64,000 nt of DNA, taken from the NCBI RefSeq assembly GCF_017562075.2, contig NC_054083.1, positions 9,988,768 through 10,052,767 of the forward strand. Direction: 5' to 3'. The translations under genes and the position numbers were made by a program. Below, one piece after another: positions 55,851 to 64,000 of this stretch. The DNA is from Anopheles merus. Its lineage: Eukaryota; Arthropoda; Insecta; Diptera; Culicidae. The notes beneath the pieces are model-generated. The model was given only the letters and a program-made list of their open reading frames with translations, ran no database searches and was not told the DNA's origin. The number at the start of each line of letters is the position of its first letter. Within the stretch, counting starts at the first letter, position 1.

Positions 55851-56366
55851 TACATTCGATCCGCGCTGGTTGAACTTCGATATCATCTCATTAATTTTAT
55901 TTGTGTTTTTATAAGGAAAATTGCTTCCTAAAAACCACAAGTTTAATAGTTGACATGCAATCTAAGTTCTTTCAGCGAATTCAAACTATTATGTTTTATT
56001 TTATGCCCATGGTTATATTATTCTATAAGCTCTTCACATTATTTTAAACGAACTTATTACCAATAGTATGAGGTAAAAAAGATAATAAAACTAAACAATA
56101 TTGTTTTGTACAAATTGTACAAATGTTTCCAGCGCATTGTATGCTACAAGCTATCCGAAATTAGAAAAACTATTAAATATTTAGCGCGTTCTTTTGATTT
56201 ACTGATTGTTGATTTGAAAGAGAGGTGAACGAGATAAGTTGCGAGATAAGACTTAAATTCGTACAAATTCAACTTATACATTAAATGGTAGTAGTATTAG
56301 CGTTCGGCAAGGATATGCAAGGTTGTCACAAATATAAATTTATTTATTTTATTAATTTTATTCATT
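55851..56366. other. No recognised gene
   Basis: AT-rich DNA between the convergent MADF II and transposase II genes. Confidence 0.35.
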
Positions 56367-56908
56367 TTACAATTTTAAATTATTCAGTAAATAATTTGCC
56401 ATGTGCATCCGAATTTCCATCATATTGAAATTAGGCCGTGACCTATTTGCATTAAATCTAAGCATATTTTGATTTTCGTCTTGTCTATGTATAAATTTGT
56501 TGGCATCTTGATTTCTAGTATTTTCATCTTGTCTTATAAAATTATGCAAATAAATGGTGGTCATTATGACCTTTTTGGCGTCTTCCTCACTAAGCTCGAT
56601 AGGCTTTCTAAATATTCGAAACCTGCCACTATGGATTCCGTAGGCCAATTTAACAGGATGCCTGGCAATCGAGTGTCGCATATTAAAGATGCGCTGGATT
56701 GATCCTCTTTCCGTTAAACCACTGAACGGTCTCAGGCAGTAACGCGTCAACGGAAAAGCCTTATCTCCCAAAAACATATAATGTACAAGGATGCGGGATG
56801 CTTGGTATAACGGTGCAGGGCTTGGAATTCCACACTCGTTTCTTTCTAGTTTTTTGTACAGTAAAGAATTTCTAAAGACTCCTCCGTCTGATATTCTACC
56901 TTTAGAGC

Positions 56909-58318
56909 TGTTCTCTTACGAAGTCGCAAAAAAAGGATAAAAAACACTAGGATGTAGAATGTCTTTAAAACGTTATAATAATACCATTTATTCCACACAA
57001 CTACACGTATACGAATGCCCGATCGATCCGCTGATCGATCGCACGAAGCCCACGATAGCCGATTCCCCAGGATGCTGAGAGAGAATTTACGCACAAAATT
57101 CTCTCTCACGCACGCTCCCACCCCGACAGACAAAGAGAACGGAATTTTCAGGCGAGGGGTAGGTAGAAACACCCGGTGGGGGCCCGGCCCAAGATCGGAT
57201 CCGAAGTCCGTTGTTTTGGGCTCGAAATTAAAAATGGCGGATGGAGCGCTACCACGGAGAGAATGCGCTCTCTTGCTTGCCTTTAAAATACACGAGGCGC
57301 TCTCGCTGTAAAGAACGCTCGCTCGCGCTGTTTCATCATACCCCTTCCTTCCCGTTTCTTTCGGCTTGCGCTGCGCTGAGCTGGTACCCCCTCCCACTTG
57401 ATTCCAGCGAATTGCGCTGCGTTGGACTGACACCCCCTCCCGCTCGTTTCTTTCGTAGCGCGCTGTGCGCTTTCCTTCACACGGACTTGGTGCACCCGAA
57501 TCAAAACAAAAACTTGAACACATCAAACTCGGTTTATATTTTATCACTTTTATTGCGAATAAAAGAACATTTAAATACATAGCTCCACACAATCTTGCTT
57601 CAAACCACACACATTCATTATATAAAAAAATCGTCGTATTTCAAATAGTCGCCTAACTGCATGAATACCGTTGTTGCTGTTCAATGCAGCAAAAAAAATC
57701 ATTGAAATAAAGCAGCGCAAATCACACATTTAAGATAAATGGTGAAAAAAAAGCGCAGCTTCATTTCAATGTGCACAACACTTCAACACTTAGCGAAGCT
57801 TCGATCGCCGGGACTTAGGCTAACACGCGCGCGGCCTTTCACGGCGAACGCTTGAGCTGAACTGACGATTTCGTGTGGTGGCAAGAAAGGGAGCGCACAG
57901 AGGAACACTCGCTGCACTAGTGCGAGCGAGACACCGATAGCCGCATGCCGCTGCGAGAAACCAAACTGAGCGCGCAGGCTGAAAGTGAACGCACACATTC
58001 ACACATGTGTAATTGTGTGAGTGAAAAAACTGTGTAGAAACCAAAACACGCTCGCGCCTCCGCGTAATTCCGCGTATTTCCAACCGTCTCCCCATGCTTC
58101 TAGGCGAGGGGCATGCCTGAAAGTCGCACACTTTTTCATTCTCATTGCTAGTAGGGACATGACCTATCGATAACCTGACGTGGGGACACGAGGTTATCGG
58201 GTCAAAGTGCGTTTCGGAACGCAAGCGCAATCTTTCGAAACGCATTCGAAAGATGCTGTTCAAAACCGGTGACCGTTTCGCCGTTGACGGCTTCGAACCT
58301 CATCGATTTACATGACCA
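56909..58318 (-). mobile_element. 1.41-kb LTR-like insertion with AGAGC target duplication
   Basis: Interrupts the Harbinger II frame exactly between YADVGS and KGRISDGG. Flanks are AGAGC at 56904-56908 and 58319-58323. On the minus strand it starts TGGTCATGTAAATCG and ends GTAAGAGAACA (TG...CA), with AATAAA near 56985-56995. It contains long CT-rich and GC-rich stretches and several open but unrecognised frames. About 350 bp (57720-58090) matches 44510-44880 in reverse. Most likely a long solo LTR of an unidentified family. Confidence 0.7.
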
Positions 58319-58444
58319 AGAGCCAACATCTGCATATATAAAATTACTGTTAGAATCTATCACTCCTAAAAATACAACACTAAAAAACTTTCTATAGTTA
58401 AAAAAGTCAGTTCCGCTATGCGGTGCAGCTTTTATCATAACATG

Positions 58445-58749
58445 TGTAGCGACCTCGGCCGCTACGATAAGAAAATATCGATCAGATAAGCTTCGTTTAG
58501 ATGTAGATATCGATAAGATACGTGTAGATGCGTCTTAAGGCGGCCTTATCAAAATCTACGGCTACTGTGCGGGGTTCGAGGATCGGAGGTTCGGCGGAGC
58601 GATGGCGGTTGATGAAGACGCGAACATTTTTCGTGGACTCATTCTTATTCTGGTGGTGGATTTGTGTGGAAGTTAATAAAGTGTTGCAGTAGAAAATTGA
58701 CTTTAGAAGTTTAGTGCCGTGTTTTCCGAATAAGTATTTTAGTCGTTTC
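58445..58749 (+). mobile_element. 0.3-kb insertion in Harbinger II
   Basis: Separates AIDGK from HVMIK of the transposase. On the plus strand it starts TGTAGCGACC and ends GTCGTTTCA, with AATAAA at about 58675. It also repeats ATCGAT/TATCGAT motifs. TG...CA ends and the poly(A) signal suggest a short LTR, but no convincing target duplication remains. Confidence 0.5.
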
Positions 58750-58941
58750 ATTTGCCGTCAATCGCCCCGAGTGTATGGGGAAATTTCCACTTTTCTTCAA
58801 AGCCCTGCACAATTTTCATCCATTCATCCGAATTGGTGGGTAACTGTGAAAAGAAGAAGAAAAAGATTTTTTACACAGGCACAAGAAAATTATATTCTTA
58901 TTTAGATATTATTATTATTTATATTGTTATAAATATTATTC

Positions 58942-59120
58942 GTTCAGTTAACACACCTAGAAATAGAGGTATTGGACGAGGCTATTGCCCTATCTCCTAC
59001 TCCACCGTCACCGTTGCCATCGCCGTCCTACAGTGCCACGCCGCTTCCAGGACCATACGATGGTGGGTCGCCGGTAGCTGGACCGTCCCGTGGTAGGAAT
59101 TCCCTTCGTAAGATTCCGGC
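58942..59120 (+). other. Exon-like Pro/Ser-rich open segment
   Basis: After a polypyrimidine-poor ATTCGTTCAG, a plus-strand frame runs HLEIEVLDEAIALSPTPPSP and on through Pro/Ser/Gly-rich sequence to NSLR with GTAAG directly after. The exon-like ends and codon look are suggestive. I do not recognise a protein, and it lies opposite the intron region of Harbinger II. Confidence 0.3.
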
Positions 59121-59929
59121 TGCTTATTTTTTTTCCTTTATTTGGTTTTTAACTGAGAATCACTCCAGTTAACAAACTTCCACTTAAAAAAACTCTAGTA
59201 AAACACATCCACTAAGCGGTCACCTACTGTATATTGATATGAGCTACTGCAGTCAACGGGATTCATCCATGTGTATGAAAGGTAAGGCTAGCATTGTGAT
59301 TTGACCAGCCATCAATAAAATGCTCAAGTTACATTGAAAAACTTCCATGTCAATCATTAAAAATGTGTAAAACGTAGCACCAGATGAAAATAACAGCTTC
59401 ACACAATTTTCGCAACAATCAGGATAAAGAACCAGGGAAAGCCAATTAAAATGCTTTTTCTGGATTTAATTATACCATCACCGTCATATTGTAACCAAAC
59501 ACAAAAAAGGCATTCAAAAAAGAGCACGACGCAATCAGGATGCAAGGAGAAGCGTTTAAGGCTTACTGATAGTCAATTGTTGAAAACAATATGCAGAAAA
59601 GAAATCAGCAGGTTACCTACAGACCATGGATCTAATGAAAGACTTAGCGAAGAATCATTATATAAACATAGGACAAATTAATACAACTAGCGGAAAGGAA
59701 ATAGTAATACTTACAGTTAACTGAACTATAAGCTAGCTACAAATTAATAGCTGCTAATCATTGAATCCGTCCGTAGCGGTAAAGTACTTCCGAAGACTCA
59801 TATTAATTTTTTAAATGTTTTTTTGCGGTCTAGATGGTTGCTAAATTTATTTACCGCGGCGTTATATGGTAAAGATATGATATGATAAAACCAAATTGAA
59901 TCGTTTGGAAACCTAAAAAAAATCATTGT
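59121..59929. other. Intron or spacer of Harbinger II, unassigned
   Basis: Lies between transposase II pieces on the minus strand. The missing exon (usually containing a PEVC-like motif) should be here or deleted; I could not find it. Confidence 0.35.
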
Positions 59930-60140
59930 TACCCGAAAAGCGTATTCAAGCGACTTGTACAGGTCTCCAGTAGACAAATAGCGCAATGCCACAATCAGCA
60001 TGTCCCTTGATGAAAAAATCGGGCGCTTATTCGTATTCATATTTTTTTAAATTTTTGGCGTAATTTGCTCAAGCAGACAGTTGAAATCATTCCGGGACAA
60101 CCTCATAAAATTTATAATGGTGGTGTCCAATTCTTCCTCC

Positions 60141-61040
60141 ATAATTTATATATTTATTTCATATATAACCGACGGAACATCGTGTCTAATCCGCAACCTT
60201 ATAATTAAATTAAGGAGCATACAAATAAACCTCTAGTTATAAGCAAACATTAAATGTGACGTAGACGCAATTTCTCCTTGAACGTGGAAGTAGACATACT
60301 AAAATCGAATAAATCTAACGCTTCATTGAACTCGAGGGACATACGTATAATAGGGTGTCCCTGGCTATGGTTGTTGCGGGTACGCGGTACACGGAGATGG
60401 AAATTAGATCTAAGAATCCGACAGGGAGCGAACAAATTGATGCTGGCTAGTAATGCCGGGGAATCGATCTCTCCGTTAAAGAGCCGGAATATAAAAAGGC
60501 ATTGGGCGTTTTTGCGTCGAGAGCAGAGTGCTTCAAATCCGAGAAGCAGACACCGCTGATGGTAGGAGGGCCGAGCGTGGTGGGATTGCCATGGAAGGAG
60601 TCGAACCGCGTACCTGGTGAGTCTCCGTTGAATGGCTTCGAGGCGATTGATGTCACCAAAGCCAAGCGGGCACCAGATCGGACAGCAGTACTCCAGGCAC
60701 GACCTTACGATGGCACAGAAGATCGACTTGACGCACATGGGATCGGTAAACTCGGTACAGGTCCACGTAATTAAACCAAGTAGCTGATTTCCCTTCGCAA
60801 CAACGCTGTCAATGTGAGGGCGAAATGACATCTTCTGGTCGAGTCGCACCCCCAGATCACGGATACATGTCGTGCGAATCATAGCAGTGTTGAGCATAGT
60901 GTGTATGTAAACGAGATAGGGTAACGGGCTCTGCAGAATGATATACACTGGCATTTATCAGCACACACTTGGAGGGCGTTTCTGCTGCACCAGCTGTCGA
61001 GATTCTCAAGGATCATTTGAAGGCGTACACAGTCACAGTC
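60141..61040 (-). pseudogene. Jockey/CR1-group retrotransposon, 5'-truncated, inserted in Harbinger II
   Basis: Minus-strand RT C-terminal region: LDSWCSRNALQVCADKCQ (after the YADD region, which is absent), then in the next frame DLGVRLDQKMSFRPHID, VRSCLEYCCPIW, AIQRRLTRYAVRLLPW and CLLLGFEALCSRR, ending FKEKLRLRHI at about 60256. The 3' UTR ends in an AT-rich tail (ATATATGAAATAAAT, near 60145-60165). Harbinger coding sequence resumes immediately on both sides, so the element's limits are well set. Frameshift near 60955; inactive. Confidence 0.8.
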
Positions 61041-61198
61041 GTTAATGGTGTTAACCAACCGACTAGCGTGTTTGTTTCTTTTCACAAGCATGGGGCGCGC
61101 CCATTCTCTGATTTGTGGAGGTTGTCGAAGAGATACCATATGCAACCTAATGAAAGTGGACCACGCCGTAAGGTGGTCACTTTTTGTTCACGATTCAT

Positions 61199-62716
61199 GG
61201 TTCGCTGTAAATTTTCACAATTAAATTAGATATAGCAACAAAATCAAATCAAACACATCACTCTCTTCAAACGGTGTAAATAAACACATCGACATGGGTT
61301 GACATTTTATTGACACAGGTTTACATAATTGACAGCTGAGTTATACGCGTTTGAACGCGGGCGCGGAAAATGCGCGTCGTGTATTTGCAGCCTAACATGA
61401 ATGCTCACTGTACTAGTTGGAGTGTACCCCACGCATACTATAGAAAATTCAACTGACGAAAAATCAGGAGCAGACAATCAATGAAGCCTCAATATTGTTC
61501 TGCTTGTCATTCTCGTTGCGCATTTTCGAGTCCAGTTACTTTAAAAGTGATTACTTAAAAGTGAAGTCTAATACTTTTGACAGTGAATATTAGGAATTAC
61601 TAACAAATAAAGGTAAGTTTAACATAATCTGTCTTATTTTATATGTGGCGAATTTGAACAAATAATGAGTAAAAGCGTGAAAGAGTGTTGGTAGACTATT
61701 CAAAATATCCTAGACACTAAAGCTAAACATATATTTGAAGCATAATACCAACGATCATCAGCCCGCTATGTTTTCTGTATGTCAACGAATTAAAATTATA
61801 TTATCAAGGATGGTTTCATAGCTAACTGAAACAAGTGATCGTTTGGTGGGATCGAAGGATCAGTTTTCCATCGCTTGCTGGTGCTCGTGCTTTGCTCGCT
61901 CGTACGTTCTGCCAAATTTTATTCAATACATGCTAAGTTTAACGCTTTCACTTAATACATTGAAAAAACTTCCAAATTCTTTTGTGGTGTAGCTGCAGTG
62001 ACTATATAAATAGAATAATGAACAAAGCAATGCAGTTGTCATGGAGTAGTTTGCATTCTGTCCATCGGGGTACTCTTCATTCTATAGTTTTATTGTGTAT
62101 AATTACAATACTGATTTCAGTTCTGAAAGGGAAAATTCAAAAAAATGTACAGTATCTTGATAACACCGAAAAAAACGCTGACGTCTTTGAGTAGTATGCG
62201 CAGCGCAAAGCATGCTGTCACCACCGCTGTAGTGTCCTGTGCAAAAACTTAAATCAATTATGCAATTATCACTTTAGGGAATCCTTCGGTGTACTTTTTT
62301 ACCTGCTAATGATCAATTATGTTCATCTTTATCATCTTATTAATACTGTTATTGAAATTCTTGCTAACCTTTTGAACCTTATATGCAAAAAAGTTTATGA
62401 AACTTTTATGCAAAAAAGTAACGATTGGCTACACGAGTAACATTTACACTCTGTTTTATCGATGCCATGAGAGAAAAACGTGTGATTCGTGCGGACGGCA
62501 AAATGTTCAGAGCACTGGATCTTTGAAAAATTATTTTATTATATTTACCTAATATATTTTCATATTTGGGTTGATTAGGTAAAATAATTATCCTACCGGA
62601 ACCTGCCTTCAAGATTCATCTGTTTGCAAGTGTTAAGAAAAGGTAATCACAGAAGAATATCAATTATTTAAAAAAATGTAACACTATTTAAATTATTTAT
62701 TTTATAGGGAGAAAGT
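61199..62716. other. Upstream region of Harbinger II and hAT II, no gene
   Basis: AT-rich DNA probably containing the terminal regions of both transposons. I could not define terminal repeats. Short open frames here look non-coding. Confidence 0.35.
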
Positions 62717-63502
62717 ATGTCTACCAAGACTAGTGACATATGGCAACATTTTGAAGACCAAGGAAATACGGCCAAATGACGCTATTGTTCCAAGGCGATT
62801 TCATTTTCCAACAAATCTAGTTCGAATCTGAAGCAACACCTAAGACCACTAAGACCACCTAAGACATAAGACCTATGCACCATACTATTCCGATTGAGAG
62901 AAATGCTCCTACAGCTACTACTTCTTCAATACATCGGGTCATCGGTAAAGCTTATTCAAACCTTGGCCTTATTTTTCGCATGACATCGGGCTTCACCGAT
63001 TTGAGGTGCCTTAAGGCATTATATTGTTCCCTAGTGCGCCCTGTTGTTGAGTATGCTTCTGTTGTCTTCTGTACTAACAGGGCAGGTTGGAATAACAAAC
63101 TCGAAGGCGTGCAAAAGCGCTTCACTAGGTGCTTATATCGTCGCCTCTTAGGAAATTCCACCACTGCATTACCGTCATACAGTGATCGTTGCATATTGTT
63201 CAATCTCGACACCCTCGAATCTAGACGAACTAAAGCATGTGTGTCATTTATCAGCAATTTGTTACGAGGGAATATAGATGCTCCAGACTTGCTTTCCCAA
63301 CTTAGTTGGTATGTTCCTTCCAGGTGTTTAAGAAATCGGACTGCTCTTGAAATACCTTTCCGCAATACAGCGTTTGGCTTCAACGACCCGTGGCTAATTT
63401 GTTTGCGCCAATTCAATGAACATTACCGCGATTTTAATTTCTAATTTTATGTTCCGGCTCTTTGTTATTCTTTCTAATTAGGTCTCTTTTATTCTTAATT
63501 TC

Positions 63503-63533
<31 letters not shown>

Positions 63534-64000
63534 ATATTTTCTTCTTATCCGCTGCTTATTTTACTTTCACTATGGATTTCCATTCTTTTACATCCTTTTC
63601 TATTTCCCCTTCGTTTAGTTAAGTTACAGTTAGTTTAGTTCCAATAGGGCTAACTAGGTTTTAAGCAATTATATGTTCAACCCCGGAGGCAGACATATTG
63701 AAATTAATAAATGAAATGAAATGAAATGAAATGAAATACAATCGACAGATTGGGACGAAACTACGATGCCTGCTGCAGGCCCGCCAAAAAAGCAGGGGGT
63801 CTTTTACGTTTCTTTGACGCAAATAAGCCGCTAACTATTGCTCAAAAGAGTGAATTAGATGAAGCCTTACTTAAAATGATTTGCGACGAATGTTTACCTT
63901 TTAACATCGTAGAAGGAGAAAAGTTTAAAAAATTCGTACGTATGTTAAATCCCAAGTATGAGGTTCCCTCTCGTAAAACCCTTTCAAATGGTTTACTTGA
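62717..64000 (+). pseudogene. hAT-family transposase II, N-terminal part, interrupted and cut by window edge
   Basis: ATG at 62717. TSDIWQHFEDQGNTAK is followed by a TGA (62777-62779) exactly where the first BED-finger Cys should be, then RYCSKAISFSNKSSSNLKQ and a decayed HLR..H end with a small CTAAGACCA repeat. HTIPIERNAP parallels HPTVPLHRNNP of hAT I. A CR1-type insert occupies about 62928-63737. Then the hAT frame resumes: LRFFDANKPLTIAQKSELD, ICDECLPFNIVEGEKFKKFV, LNPKYEVPSRKTLS, the N-terminal hAT core. It runs off the window. Related to but distinct from hAT I. Confidence 0.83.
62928..63737 (+). pseudogene. CR1-clade (T1/Q-like) retrotransposon, 5'-truncated, inserted in hAT II
   Basis: RT C-terminal part: KAYSNLGLIFRM, LKALYCSLVRPVVEYASVVF, EGVQKRFTRCLYRRLL, DRCILFNLDTLESRRTKACV, APDLLSQLSWYVPSRCLR and GFNDPW, ending at the TAA 63442-63444. 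The 3' UTR has a 25-base T run (about 63508-63532) and a (TGAAA)n tail at about 63712-63737. hAT coding sequence lies directly on both sides. Same family group as 43936-44433. Confidence 0.8.

Larger units (their letters stand above)
56367..61198 (-). pseudogene. PIF/Harbinger transposase (element II), split by insertions
   Basis: Minus strand, from the ATG at 61198. Pieces in order: FIRLHMVSLRQPP to ASRLVNTI (about 61172-61041); EEELDTTIINFMRLSRNDF to DLYKSLEYAFRV (60140-59930), with a stop after TPKI; after a CACAG acceptor, LPTNSDEWMKIVQGFEEKW and FPHTLGAIDGK (about 58855-58750); HVMIKAAPHSG, FFNYRKFFSVV and YADVGS (58444-58319); KGRISDGGVFRNS and SPAPLYQAS (56908-56800); MFLGDKAFPL, IFNMRHSIARHPVKLAYG and LHNFIRQ (to 56367). 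This is the DDE_4 nuclease of HARBI1-like transposases. The exon coding the segment between EYAFRV and LPTNSDEW was not found. Inactive. Confidence 0.85.

Noticed and set aside
57015..57610. Overlapping frames of about 100-250 residues on both strands
   Set aside because: They lie inside the LTR-like insert, overlap one another and show no family features.

Overview
The window looks like repeat-rich heterochromatin of an Anopheles mosquito, probably the An. gambiae complex. Evidence: retrotransposons of the R1-clade RT1/RT2 type sit at one conserved 28S rRNA sequence; two copies match SINE200 by structure (Pol III box B, GAAGAA tail); non-LTR fragments end in (TGAAA)n tails as in Anopheles T1/Q elements; and P, hAT, PIF/Harbinger, BEL/Pao and Helitron pieces are present. 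Family names come from motif recognition, without database searches. I see no convincing single-copy host gene. Almost everything is mobile DNA, mostly broken and deeply nested.

Layout. 1-29.1 kb is a mirror-image rDNA-parasite cluster. Five RT-type elements (called C, A, B on the minus strand at left; E, D on the plus strand at right) each abut the 28S sequence GGGATAACTGGC. Copy B (2683-8955) appears full length with both ORFs open. Between B and E lies an inverted duplication (8956-16969) whose arms each carry a 35-bp 28S fragment and a hAT transposon. Its core holds a possible LTR and a 145-bp tandem repeat. 29.1-35.4 kb holds D's 3' flank, an L1-like reverse transcriptase remnant, MITEs, a solo LTR with target duplication and a BEL/Pao integrase remnant. 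35.7-44.4 kb holds MITEs, a Helitron helicase fragment, another probable solo LTR, minisatellites and fragments of RTE- and CR1-type elements.

44.4-48.7 kb holds a rearranged P-element transposase pseudogene with internal duplications. 49.6-51.1 kb holds two MITEs. 51.2-61.2 kb holds remains of two PIF/Harbinger elements in mirror order, each pairing a DDE transposase with a convergent MADF-domain gene. The second was broken by a non-LTR element, a 1.41-kb LTR-like insert flanked by AGAGC and a 0.3-kb insert, and its MADF intron took a SINE. 61.2-64 kb begins a second hAT transposase gene, interrupted by a CR1-type insertion.

The main story is layered transposition. A single rRNA target was hit repeatedly by three families, each hit recreating the target, and the whole was mirrored around a hAT-bearing inverted duplication. 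The most notable small structure is a set of three tandem GGGGTC/GACCCC hairpins just upstream of ORF1 in two otherwise divergent RT families.
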